Assembly: GCA_001512555.1 (NCBI GenBank) | Contig: LFSK01000211.1 | Coordinates: 1 to 48,974 of the forward strand | Direction: 5' to 3' | Length of the DNA: 48,974 nucleotides | From: Clostridiaceae bacterium DTU059 | Lineage (GTDB): Bacteria; Bacillota; Clostridia; DSM-8532 | Position numbers and translations under genes: made by a program | Part shown: piece after piece, positions 16,790-24,842 of the stretch | Numbering within the stretch: the stretch's first letter is position 1 | Layout: the number at the start of each line of letters is the position of its first letter | The notes under the pieces: generated by a model | Told to the model about the DNA's origin: nothing | The model's input: the letters and a program-made list of their open reading frames with translations, nothing else | Database searches by the model: none

Positions 16790-17209
16790 ATGATTGATAA
16801 TGTACTGACTCTGATATCAGCCATAAGAGACCGGTCTAACCGGTTCATCGTAGAACGGATGAAGCAGCAGGGGCTTCATGGGCTGGTTCCGTCGCATGGC
16901 ACCATTTTGTACAATCTCTTTATTCAAAAGGAAATGTCCATGACGGATCTTTCCCGGGTGACCGGAAAGGATAAATCAACCGTAACGGCCCTTGTCAATA
17001 AATTGCTGGCCATGGGGTATGTGACCAGAAAGAGGGATCCCGAGGACCTGAGAAGCTATTGTGTTTCCCTGACCCCAAAAGGGGCAGCCATGGAGAAGGA
17101 TTTTTTTCAAATCTCAGAGGATCTCATGGCCATTATATACAATGGAGTTTCTGCGGAAGAGCAAAAGTTGCTCATTACTCTCCTTAACAGAATAAAGGAC
17201 AATTTTTAA
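16790..17209 (+). CDS. MarR family transcriptional regulator
   Basis: A 139-residue winged-helix repressor of the MarR family. It has a helical dimer region at both ends, a recognition helix in KDKSTVTALVNKLLAMGYV (about 63-81) and the wing KRDPEDLRSYCVSLTPKG with the family's conserved D-R pair. The ATG at 16790 has no Shine-Dalgarno sequence and sits at the predicted transcription start, so translation is probably leaderless. The palindrome in its own promoter, repeated ahead of the following gene, indicates autorepression and control of that gene. The ligand cannot be read from the sequence. Confidence 0.9.
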   Translation: MIDNVLTLISAIRDRSNRFIVERMKQQGLHGLVPSHGTILYNLFIQKEMSMTDLSRVTGKDKSTVTALVNKLLAMGYVTRKRDPEDLRSYCVSLTPKGAAMEKDFFQISEDLMAIIYNGVSAEEQKLLITLLNRIKDNF

Positions 17210-17270
17210 CTCCCTGGTGTTTCAACCTGTCAGCCGTATCGGCTGCGATTGTGTGGCTCTTGCAACCTAA

Positions 17271-17288
17271 TAGTTTTATATCAAACTA
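17271..17288 (+). promoter_or_regulatory. second MarR operator, upstream of the oxidase-fold gene
   Basis: TAGTTTTATATCAAACTA differs from the site in the marR promoter at one base (G to T at position 7). It lies about 63 bases before the GTG start of the next gene. A TTGCAA box stands at 17260, but no convincing -10 follows at the right spacing. Confidence 0.7.
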
Positions 17289-17351
17289 AATTCAGCCTGT
17301 TCTGCCATGGGCGGGGTGGCTGGAATAATGATAAAAAGGAGGATGGATGAA

Positions 17352-17822
17352 GTGGAAATTTCTTATGAAGTTTTGGAAAAAGAGATTATGGGAGCCCTGG
17401 GTGAGAGTGGGATCATGGTACTTGCCACCAGCGCAGGTGGCCGCGTAACAGCACGGAGTATGAGCTGTATATTCAATGGATTGAGGATTGCCTTCCAAAC
17501 TGATAAAACATCTACAAAAATGAATCAGATCAGGGAAAACTCCCGGGTAGCCCTATGCGCCAGTAACATTCAGATCGAGGGAAAAGCAACTGTTTTGGGA
17601 CATCCTTATGAGATCCCATGGTTTAAGGAAAAATTCGCAAGGCTTCATCCCGGTTCCTTTAAAGCCTACTCTGGACTTGAAGATGAATGCGTAGTCGAGG
17701 TGGAACCGAGTCTGATTACCCTGTGGAAATACCGCAAGGATAATGACAAGCCTTATATTGACCAACTCAACGTGGCTGAAAGAAAGGCCAGCCGGAAATA
17801 TGTTACGCTGGCCGAAGAGTAG
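17352..17822 (+). CDS. pyridoxamine 5'-phosphate oxidase-fold (flavin-binding) protein
   Basis: A protein of about 156 residues with the split-barrel fold of the PNPOx family. The ESGIMVLATSAGGRVTARSM strand pair, LRIAFQTDKTSTKMNQIRENSRVALC and WKYRKDN near the C-terminus fit small FMN- or F420-type binding proteins. Substrate unknown. The best start is GTG 17352, 9 bases after AGGAGG (17337-17342). In-frame ATGs at 17307, 17328 and 17343 are further upstream or abut the ribosome site. The MarR-type operator upstream places it in the regulon of the preceding regulator. It converges with the YkuS gene, with 13 bases between stops. Confidence 0.8.
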   Translation: MEISYEVLEKEIMGALGESGIMVLATSAGGRVTARSMSCIFNGLRIAFQTDKTSTKMNQIRENSRVALCASNIQIEGKATVLGHPYEIPWFKEKFARLHPGSFKAYSGLEDECVVEVEPSLITLWKYRKDNDKPYIDQLNVAERKASRKYVTLAEE

Positions 17823-17835
17823 CAGACCCAGGAGG

Positions 17836-18090
17836 CTAGTGCAGACGCTTTTCCAACTGTTGGTATATCATTTCTTCGGTCATACCTGTTGCGATTATTA
17901 CCGGGGCACGGGTCACGGTATCATGAAAACCCATGAAATTATCGTTCATTCCTGAAAGAATAACGGCGTCGTAGTCTTTGTCTTCAACCTGCGTTGCGGC
18001 ATTGAAACCGATCCTTTCAACATGGTATCCCTTTTCAGCAAGATAATCGCTGACCCTGTCCAATCCTTCCTGAACTGCAATCCTTCGCAT
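17836..18090 (-). CDS. UPF0180 / YkuS family protein
   Basis: An 84-residue small cytoplasmic protein of the YkuS (UPF0180) family. The opening RIAVQEGLDRVSDYLAEKGY, the central DAVILSGMNDNFMGFHDT and the C-terminal APVIIATGMTEEMIYQQLE match the family pattern. No biochemical role is established. AGGAGG sits 7 bases before the ATG at 18090. It is a single gene on the minus strand, divergent from the glycine-riboswitch unit. Confidence 0.88.
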   Translation of the reverse strand: MRRIAVQEGLDRVSDYLAEKGYHVERIGFNAATQVEDKDYDAVILSGMNDNFMGFHDTVTRAPVIIATGMTEEMIYQQLEKRLH

Positions 18091-18223
18091 GGTTAACCTC
18101 CTATGGGATTATGTTTGTTGGCGCACCACATGAACCGTGTGATGCCGGCCTTAATTATTATGCCCTAAGTATCCAAAAGGTATTCTCCTGCTCTTGCCAC
18201 GCTATCTGTCGTGTTTCTTTTCC

Positions 18224-18251
18224 TTGACAATTCCATACCTTGGAGTATAAT
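18224..18251 (+). promoter_or_regulatory. sigma-A promoter of the glycine riboswitch-serA unit
   Basis: TTGACA, a 16-base spacer and TATAAT. The RNA would start near 18258, giving a leader of about 385 nt before serA that contains the full riboswitch. Confidence 0.85.
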
Positions 18252-18311
18252 CTAATTATTAAATATTTAACAATCATTCCGAACGGGGATGAAACAGTGA
18301 ATTAAACACCG

Positions 18312-18470
18312 GATGAAGGTTGAGGGAGAGATGCTGCCCGTCAGCACACCGAAGGAGTTACACTCTCAGGTAAACAGACCTTGACCTGACGGAACTCTGG
18401 AGAGACCGATTTGGCGCCGAAGGGGCAAGTTCTGATATGGAACGTATCTCTCAGGCAAAAGGACAGAGTG
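18312..18470 (+). promoter_or_regulatory. tandem glycine riboswitch
   Basis: Two glycine aptamers in series. The first runs from GGGAGAG (about 18324) through CACACCGAAGGAG and CTCTCAGGTAAACAGACC. The second runs from CTCTGGAGAG (about 18395) through GGCGCCGAAGGGG, ATCTCTCAGGCAAAAGGACA and GAGTG. These are the class-defining conserved blocks (GCNCCGAAGGNGC, CTCTCAGGNAAAAGGACA). A 5' extension (GGATGAAGG) could form the kink-turn linker. Confidence 0.95.
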
Positions 18471-18512
18471 AGACATGAGTTAATATGGCCGGATCATGTA
18501 AAAGCCATACTA

Positions 18513-18598
18513 TTGCAGCTTATATCTGCAAGTCAAACGCTTGTTTGCCTTTTTCCTTTTTGTAAGCAGGGAACGATTTCCGTAAAGGACTCCTTGCT
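18513..18598 (+). promoter_or_regulatory. candidate expression platform between riboswitch and serA
   Basis: TTGCAG/CTGCAA (18513-18518 with 18526-18531) is followed by CAAAC/GTTTG (18534-18538 with 18543-18547) and a CCTTTTTCCTTTTT tract, a weak terminator-like arrangement. A further helix, AGCAGGGA/TCCTTGCT, spans 18565-18598. A TATAAT at 18614-18619 could be a second promoter for serA. Which of these is used cannot be decided here. Confidence 0.4.
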
Positions 18599-18643
18599 CT
18601 GGTGCTCGTCCGGTATAATTTATTTTAAGAAGGTGGTATTATC

Positions 18644-20248
18644 ATGGCAAAAATTATCGTAACCGATAAGATGGCTCCCAATGGCATTGAATACCTTAGA
18701 AGCAAGGGCTTCGAGGTCGACACTCCTTTTGGAATATCTAAGGAAGAGCTCGTAAAGATTATCGGTAGCTACGACGCAATCATCGTAAGAAGTGCCACAA
18801 AAGTAAAGGGTGAGGTGCTGGATAAAGCAGTGAACCTGAAGGTAGCCGGGAGGGCAGGCAACGGAGTGGATAATATTGATGTGGCAGAGTGTACCAGGCG
18901 TGGCATTACCGTTGTCAATACACCCGAGGGTAACACCAATGCGGCTGCTGAACTTAGTGTCGCTTTGATTTTTTCAGTATTCAGAAATGTCCCCCAGGCT
19001 CATCACGCTGCTAAAAACAAGGACTTCAGAAGAAGCAAGTTCATTGGAGAGGAACTGGAAGGAAAGACTGCAGGTGTTATTGGCCTTGGTAAGATTGGCT
19101 CTATAGTGGCTAAAAAACTCAAGGGTGTGGGCATGAAAGTTGTGGGATATGATCCCTATATCTCCGATGAGAGGGTCAGCCAACTGGGTATTACGCGCAT
19201 TGAAAACCTTGATGACCTTTTGAAGATTGCTGACGTGATCACCATTCATATACCCAAATCCCCTGAGAGCAAAAACCTTATTGGCAGGCGTGAACTTGCC
19301 CTGTGCAAGAAGGGTGTAAGGATTGTCAATGTAGCCCGTGGAGGTATGATTGATGAGGAAGCCCTTTATGATGCCATAGTGTCCGGTCATGTGGCAGGGG
19401 CGGCCCTTGACGTGCAGGAAGTTGAACCCAACTTTAACAAAGCGCCTGAGGAGCAGGAGTATGAAAACAAGCTTCTTGAACTGGATCAGGTTATCTTTAC
19501 ACCTCATCTTGGCGCTTCCACAAAGGAGGCTAATCTGAACTGCTCATTGGGCGTTGCAAAACAGGTTGAGGCTGTTTTAAACGGAGAACTGGTATCAGCG
19601 GTCAATATGCCCCATATTTCCGGCGATCTGAACGAGCTCAAGCCCTTCATAAGTCTCGGTGAAAAACTGGGCGGTATTTATTTCCAGGCAGAGAAAGAAA
19701 GAATACAGAAAATTGAAATCATATATAGCGGTGATTTGGTGAATGTGGACACAAAACCCATTACCCTTTCGGTGGTCAAGGGCTTACTTGCCACCATCAT
19801 GAATTCTGATGTGAATTATGTAAACGCGATGATGAAGCTCGACGAGATGGGTATTGAACTTGTTGAAGGCAAATCCAGCACCCTTGATAAATACACCAAT
19901 CTGATCACCGTGAAGATCCAGCGCAAAGACAGGACTCTGTCCGTGGCGGGAACCGTGTTTGGCAAGGACAGCATAAGGATTGTGGACTTCTTTGGCTACC
20001 AGTTGGATTTTGAGCCGACCCAATATGTAATCGCTCTGCAGAATATGGATGTTCCCGGGATTATCGGTAAGGTCGGAACCCTACTGGGTGAGAACAATAT
20101 CAATATTGCGGCAATGCAGTGGAGCCGGAACAGCAAGGATGGCAAGGCAGTATCCTTTGTCAGCGTGGACAGCGATATCTGCGACGACATTCTCGACAAA
20201 CTTCGTTCCATCGACGGTATTCTGAAAGCCTCAAAGCTTTATTTCTGA
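18644..20248 (+). CDS. serA: D-3-phosphoglycerate dehydrogenase
   Basis: A 534-residue long-form (type I) PGDH catalysing the first step of serine synthesis. It has the substrate domain (1-95 and 290-315), the NAD domain with GLGKIG (147-152), catalytic Arg232 (NVARGG) and His288 (TPHLGAST). The intervening allosteric domain follows (about 320-455), then a C-terminal ACT domain (about 460-534: YVIALQNMDVPGIIGKVG), the usual site of serine feedback. AAGGTGG sits 7 bases before the ATG. It is the only gene after the tandem glycine riboswitch, and a strong terminator follows, so it is very probably riboswitch-controlled. Confidence 0.96.
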   Translation: MAKIIVTDKMAPNGIEYLRSKGFEVDTPFGISKEELVKIIGSYDAIIVRSATKVKGEVLDKAVNLKVAGRAGNGVDNIDVAECTRRGITVVNTPEGNTNAAAELSVALIFSVFRNVPQAHHAAKNKDFRRSKFIGEELEGKTAGVIGLGKIGSIVAKKLKGVGMKVVGYDPYISDERVSQLGITRIENLDDLLKIADVITIHIPKSPESKNLIGRRELALCKKGVRIVNVARGGMIDEEALYDAIVSGHVAGAALDVQEVEPNFNKAPEEQEYENKLLELDQVIFTPHLGASTKEANLNCSLGVAKQVEAVLNGELVSAVNMPHISGDLNELKPFISLGEKLGGIYFQAEKERIQKIEIIYSGDLVNVDTKPITLSVVKGLLATIMNSDVNYVNAMMKLDEMGIELVEGKSSTLDKYTNLITVKIQRKDRTLSVAGTVFGKDSIRIVDFFGYQLDFEPTQYVIALQNMDVPGIIGKVGTLLGENNINIAAMQWSRNSKDGKAVSFVSVDSDICDDILDKLRSIDGILKASKLYF

Positions 20249-20274
20249 TCTGTAGGTTACATAAACATGTGAAG

Positions 20275-20317
20275 ATCCGGTTTGGGTACATAAGGATTCC
20301 CAGACCGGATTTTTTTG
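20275..20317 (+). terminator. rho-independent terminator of serA
   Basis: ATCCGGT-T-TGGG pairs with CCCA-G-ACCGGAT across a 12-base loop, followed by seven T. Confidence 0.92.
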
Positions 20318-20369
20318 TTGTATGGAGGCAGGGCATGAGGCTGAACCATGGGCTTCCGGTTTCCGTTTA

Positions 20370-20378
20370 TGGTATAAT
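20370..20378 (+). promoter_or_regulatory. extended -10 promoter of the LUD gene
   Basis: TGGTATAAT with no matching -35. The RNA would start near 20385, about 23 bases before the ATG. Confidence 0.5.
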
Positions 20379-20407
20379 ATGACTATATAGCTATTGGAGG
20401 TGTTGTC

Positions 20408-21049
20408 ATGGATAAGCATTTAAAAGCTGTTATGATGAAAAGAACTGAAAGGACCATGGAGAATCTTCGGAAAAACAGAATGCAGGCCTGGTATGTGGAA
20501 TCCCGGGAAGAGGTTGTACCCCTGCTGGAGACCCTGATTAAGGAAGGCGACACAGTGGCATGTGGAGGATCTGTAACCCTTTTTGAAACAGGGGTTATAG
20601 ATCATTTACGCTCAGGGCGTTACATATTCTATGATCGATATGAGAAAGGTCTGACACCGGATCAGATTACCGAAGTTTTTCGTAAGAGCTTTTCGGTTGA
20701 TGCTTACCTGACCAGTACCAATGCTGTTACAGAAAACGGGGAACTCTTCAATGTGGACGGCCGGGGTAATCGGGTAGCTGCAATGATATATGGTCCGGAT
20801 AATGTTATCGTAATCACCGGATGGAATAAAATTGTTACGGATCTTGAGGAGGCCATCAACCGCCTCGAACGGATTGCAGCTCCGGCAAACGCTGTACGTC
20901 TTTCCCGCAAAACACCCTGCGCGGAGACCGGCTTTTGCCAGGACTGCAGAAGCCCGGACAGGATATGCAGCAGTTATGTGATTTCCAGGCAGCAGCTTGT
21001 TCCTGACCGGATAAAGGTGATCATAGTGGGAGAGGAACTGGGATACTAA
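20408..21049 (+). CDS. LUD domain protein (LutC/YkgG type) with Cys-rich tail
   Basis: A 213-residue LUD (lactate utilisation, former DUF162) protein. The fold blocks VACGGSVTLFETGVIDHL, DAYLTSTNAVTENGELFNVDG and VIVITGWNKIVTDLEEA are present. The C-terminal motif C-x5-C-x2-C-x6-C (Cys171, 177, 180, 187; GFCQDCRSPDRIC) could bind a metal or Fe-S cluster. In characterised systems LUD proteins work with LutA/LutB in lactate oxidation. Neither is present here, so its reaction is open. GGAGG sits 9 bases before the ATG. Confidence 0.88.
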   Translation: MDKHLKAVMMKRTERTMENLRKNRMQAWYVESREEVVPLLETLIKEGDTVACGGSVTLFETGVIDHLRSGRYIFYDRYEKGLTPDQITEVFRKSFSVDAYLTSTNAVTENGELFNVDGRGNRVAAMIYGPDNVIVITGWNKIVTDLEEAINRLERIAAPANAVRLSRKTPCAETGFCQDCRSPDRICSSYVISRQQLVPDRIKVIIVGEELGY

Positions 21050-21238
21050 TACGGCACAAAGGCTTCAGGCATTATTGAGGGGCGTTTTGAGTATGTATGG
21101 AATAGACGAGGACAGGAGTGCACACCCATAGGTTCGTTACAAAGGCTTTTTGATCTGAGTCCCGCACTATTAAAACAGGATGAACGGGGAAGTCAGAAAT
21201 GAAAGAACGAAGCCCTGGGAATGGAAAGGATGCAGTCT

Positions 21239-23374
21239 ATGTGTTATTCCAAACCTGAAGACCTTATTAACAGGGAATTTAGCTGGCTGGAGTTCAACCA
21301 GAGGGTGCTTGACGAGGCCGCTGATATAAACAATCCGCTGCTGGAAAGGCTTAAGTTTCTGGCCATTGTCAGCTCAAACCTTGATGAGTTCTTCATGGTT
21401 CGTGTAGGTTCCCTCAATGACCAGATCAATGCGGGCTTCAGCAGGCCTGACGCAACGGGACTCACCCCTGCCGCTCAATTGGAGAAGATCGCCCGGCGGA
21501 CAAATATAATGGTAGCCGAAGAATACTGCCTGTGGAGCAAAAAACTTGTTCCTGAACTCAGGGATAAAGGCATTAATATACTATCCCCGGGAGAACTGGA
21601 TCAGCTTCAGACAGATTATCTGTCCGATTATTTTGACAGTGTTATCTATCCGGTATTGACACCCATGGCTGTGGATCCTGCCCGGCCCTTCCCCCTGATC
21701 CAGAATAAGACACTGAATATCGGTGTGCTGATCCATAACAGTGTGCCAGATGAGGAAGATATCTTTGCTACAGTCCAGGTGCCTCCGATTTTCTCCAGGT
21801 TGGTGGAGTTGGAGGGATCCGGGAAAAAGACCTTTATCCTTATGGAAGATGTTATTTCCATGTTCATTGACAGGCTTTTTGTGGGGAGAAGAATTAAGGC
21901 TGCCTGCGCATACAGGGTGACACGGAACGGAGATCTGGCTATTGACGAGGATGAGGCCGAAGACCTTCTGATTGAAATAGAGAAATCTCTCAAACAAAGG
22001 ATCCGGGGTCAGGCGGTAAGGCTTGAGGTGTCCAGGGGATCAAGCGAGATTCTGATGAAGATTTTGCAGAGAAAACTGGAGCTTAAGGAAGACTATGTGT
22101 ATCTGGTTGACGGCCCGCTGGATCTGACATTTTTGTTGGAACTATATAAAGTCGAAGGGCTTGATGAACTAAAATATAAGCCCTATGTTCCGCAGATCCC
22201 AAAATACCTTGCCGGCGGCAGGGATATCTTTGAAGCCATAAGAGAAAGGGATATCCTGTTGCATCATCCCTATGAATCCTTTGAGCCAATAGTGGCCATG
22301 ATCCGGAAAGCCGCCCGGGATCCCCGTGTTCTGGCAATAAAGCAAACCCTATACCGTGTCAGCGGTAAATCACCTATTATAAGAGCCCTTGCAGAGGCTG
22401 CCGAGCAGGGGAAACAGGTGGCGGTGCTGGTTGAACTGAAGGCCAGATTTGATGAGGAAAACAACATTCATTGGGCGAAAAGCCTGGAAAAAGCAGGCTG
22501 TCATGTTATATATGGCTTGGTGGGACTGAAAACCCACTGCAAGATAACCCTGATTGTCAGAATGGAAGAAAGTGGCATAAACCGGTATGTTCACCTGAGC
22601 ACAGGAAATTATAATGATGAAACTGCAAGGATATACACCGATATCGGACTTCTCACCTGCAATAAGCACATAGGGGAGGATGCCTCAACGGTTTTTAATG
22701 CCCTCACAGGGTTCTGTGAAAAACCGCGCCTTAATAAGCTGGTAATTGCACCCACCATGCTGCGGAAACACTTTAACTACCTGATTGACCGAGAAATAAG
22801 AAATGCCCTTGAGGGAAGGCCGGCCTACATCAAGGCAAAGCTGAATTCCCTGGTGGATTCTGATATCATTGGACGGCTCTATCGGGCATCAGCCGCAGGC
22901 GTAAAGATTGAGTTGCTTGTACGCGGTATGTGCTGCTTAAAACCTGGCCTTGAGGGGATCAGTGAGAATATTCAGGTGAGAAGTATTGTAGGCCGGTATC
23001 TGGAGCACAGCAGGATCTACTGCTTTTGCAATGGCGGCAACGAGGATGTGTTTATTTCAAGCGCGGACTGGATGGAAAGGAATATGGACCGGCGCGTGGA
23101 ACTTTTGATCCCTGTTGAGGATCAGGAGGCTAAAAAACGGGTTCGCCATATTCTTGAGATTTATCTTAATGATAATGTCAAGGCAAGGCGCCAGCACAAG
23201 GATGGCAAATATTCTCTGCCCCCCTCTCCGGAGGATGAAAAGAGGCTGAGTGCCCAGGATTATTTCATGGAAGAAGCACTGGCCAATAGTCCGGGTAAGC
23301 CCCGTGAGACTATGAAGAGTTTGTTTCAGCCTGTCACAACCCCACCCATGGAAAAGGATGTCTGTGATATCTGA
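21239..23374 (+). CDS. ppk1: polyphosphate kinase 1
   Basis: A PPK1 of about 711 residues, making long-chain polyphosphate from ATP reversibly. The N-terminal block NREFSWLEFNQRVLDEA, then SNLDEFFMVRVGSL, the HHPYESFEPI segment, and the phospholipase-D-like catalytic halves are visible: YVHLSTGNYNDETARIYTDIGLLT carries the autophosphorylated His (His452), and a second PLD-type half follows near AGVKIELLVRGMCCL. In-frame ATGs lie at 21221, 21230 and 21239. The last is preferred because AAAGGA ends 8 bases before it; the others have poor spacing. No exopolyphosphatase gene is adjacent. Confidence 0.94.
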   Translation: MCYSKPEDLINREFSWLEFNQRVLDEAADINNPLLERLKFLAIVSSNLDEFFMVRVGSLNDQINAGFSRPDATGLTPAAQLEKIARRTNIMVAEEYCLWSKKLVPELRDKGINILSPGELDQLQTDYLSDYFDSVIYPVLTPMAVDPARPFPLIQNKTLNIGVLIHNSVPDEEDIFATVQVPPIFSRLVELEGSGKKTFILMEDVISMFIDRLFVGRRIKAACAYRVTRNGDLAIDEDEAEDLLIEIEKSLKQRIRGQAVRLEVSRGSSEILMKILQRKLELKEDYVYLVDGPLDLTFLLELYKVEGLDELKYKPYVPQIPKYLAGGRDIFEAIRERDILLHHPYESFEPIVAMIRKAARDPRVLAIKQTLYRVSGKSPIIRALAEAAEQGKQVAVLVELKARFDEENNIHWAKSLEKAGCHVIYGLVGLKTHCKITLIVRMEESGINRYVHLSTGNYNDETARIYTDIGLLTCNKHIGEDASTVFNALTGFCEKPRLNKLVIAPTMLRKHFNYLIDREIRNALEGRPAYIKAKLNSLVDSDIIGRLYRASAAGVKIELLVRGMCCLKPGLEGISENIQVRSIVGRYLEHSRIYCFCNGGNEDVFISSADWMERNMDRRVELLIPVEDQEAKKRVRHILEIYLNDNVKARRQHKDGKYSLPPSPEDEKRLSAQDYFMEEALANSPGKPRETMKSLFQPVTTPPMEKDVCDI

Positions 23375-23385
23375 TCTCCAGGCGG

Positions 23386-23553
23386 GAGATCGCTTCGTCA
23401 TTTCACCCCGTGCTATGATATTCTTGAAATGAGATGCGGGACTATAGGTTGGACTCCTCCAGTCTGGCTATGCGGCCCTTATTTTATCTTAACTTATGCC
23501 GTTTCGCATCAGAATGTCATTGTGAACCCAGCTAAGAAGAGCGTGTCAATCTT
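23386..23553 (+). repeat. degenerate inverted pair of an intergenic repeat
   Basis: The left end reads GAGATCGCTTCGTCATTTCAC. The right end reads in the opposite sense, ATGTCATTGTGAAC ... GTGTCAATCT. Both resemble the widespread intergenic repeat of the form TGTCATTGCGAG...GAAGCAATCTC, and a better copy is at 26072-26097. The 168-base pair of ends looks like a decayed small element. I see no ORF inside. Confidence 0.4.
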
Positions 23554-23575
23554 GGTGGTAATGCGAAAAAACCGG

Positions 23576-23603
23576 TTGACTGGATCGAAAACAGTATGAT
23601 AAA
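23576..23603 (+). promoter_or_regulatory. sigma-A promoter of asnA
   Basis: TTGACT, a 16-base spacer and GATAAA. The leader to the ATG is about 30 nt. Confidence 0.6.
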
Positions 23604-23640
23604 GTAGCAAAAAGTCGTACTGCTAAAGGAGGCACTAAAT

Positions 23641-24654
23641 ATGCAATCTGGCTTATTTCCGATAACGGATTACAAGCCGTGCATGAGCATACGGGAAACT
23701 GAAGTAGCAATCAAGTATGTTAAAGATCTTTTTGAACGTACTTTAGCTGAGGTATTGAACCTGACCCGTGTATCGGCACCCTTGTTTGTCTGTCCCAAAA
23801 CCGGCCTGAACGACAATCTAAGTGGGGTTGAGAGACCGGTATCTTTTGATGTCAAGAATATGAACGGGAGCGTTGTTGAGATCGTACAGTCCCTGGCCAA
23901 ATGGAAGCGGGCTGTCTTGAAAAGATACGGTTTTTCGGCAGGAGAGGGTATATATACCGATATGAATGCCATCAGAAGAGATGACGAATTGGACAATCTC
24001 CATTCCATATATGTTGACCAATGGGACTGGGAGAAGATTATCAGACCTGAAGACCGCAACATAGAAACCCTTATGGCTACTGTCCGTGATATATTTTCAG
24101 TGTTCAGAAAAGTGGAGGATATGGTCTGTGAAAGATATCCTTTCCTGAAAAGGCAGTTGCCTGATAGCATATACTTCATTACTTCACAGGAACTGGAGGA
24201 TCTCTATCCCACGCTTTCCCCAATGGAACGGGAAGAGAGGATTGCCAGGGAGAAAAAAGCTGTGTTTATAATGAAGATAGGCGGTGTATTGAAGTCGGGA
24301 AGCAGCCATGGTAGTCGAGCCCCTGACTATGATGACTGGGAGCTCAACGGGGACATTATTTTCTGGTATCCAGTTTTGAACAGGGCTGTAGAGATGTCTT
24401 CCATGGGAATAAGGGTGGATGCAGAGACCCTGGAAAAACAGCTGAAGCTGTCGGGTTGCGAAGACCGGAGGAACCTTCCATACCACAGGGATGTTCTTGA
24501 GGGAAGACTTCCCTTGACGGTGGGCGGCGGAATCGGACAATCCAGGATATGCATGTTCTTTCTCGGCAAGGCTCACATTGGCGAGGTACATTCCTCGGTC
24601 TGGCCTGAGGATATGGTGGACGCCTGTGAGAAGATGGGGATACAGCTGCTGTAA
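23641..24654 (+). CDS. asnA: aspartate--ammonia ligase
   Basis: A 337-residue class II synthetase-like enzyme making asparagine from aspartate, ammonia and ATP with release of AMP. Recognised from ISVDQWDWEK-type YVDQWDWEKII, SGSSHGSRAPDYDDWELNGDI, MSSMGIRVDAETL and the C-terminal GGGIGQSRICMFFLGKAHIGEV. Length equals the family norm of about 330. AGGAGG lies 8 bases before the ATG. It is monocistronic between its promoter and the terminator at 24693-24722. Asparagine synthase AsnB is excluded because no glutaminase domain is present. Confidence 0.96.
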   Translation: MQSGLFPITDYKPCMSIRETEVAIKYVKDLFERTLAEVLNLTRVSAPLFVCPKTGLNDNLSGVERPVSFDVKNMNGSVVEIVQSLAKWKRAVLKRYGFSAGEGIYTDMNAIRRDDELDNLHSIYVDQWDWEKIIRPEDRNIETLMATVRDIFSVFRKVEDMVCERYPFLKRQLPDSIYFITSQELEDLYPTLSPMEREERIAREKKAVFIMKIGGVLKSGSSHGSRAPDYDDWELNGDIIFWYPVLNRAVEMSSMGIRVDAETLEKQLKLSGCEDRRNLPYHRDVLEGRLPLTVGGGIGQSRICMFFLGKAHIGEVHSSVWPEDMVDACEKMGIQLL

Positions 24655-24692
24655 GTTTAACAACTCCCCAATGGGATAACCTGTAACAATAA

Positions 24693-24722
24693 AGCTCATG
24701 AGTATGATTCATGGGCTTTTTC
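24693..24722 (+). terminator. rho-independent terminator of asnA
   Basis: AGCTCATG pairs with CATGGGCT (one G-U) across a 9-base loop, followed by five T. Confidence 0.8.
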
Positions 24723-24842
24723 AATATGATATTAGTGAGAAGCACGAAGCTATCGAATTATATTGAGGTAAGAGGTGAGAACCTCTCACTTCTGCTTAGC
24801 ATACGCTGGTAAAGGCGTGATACAACAAATTGGAGGTATTGG

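Noticed and set aside
18411-18662. 83-codon frame across the glycine riboswitch and serA start
   Set aside because: It covers conserved aptamer bases and ends inside serA; no ribosome site.
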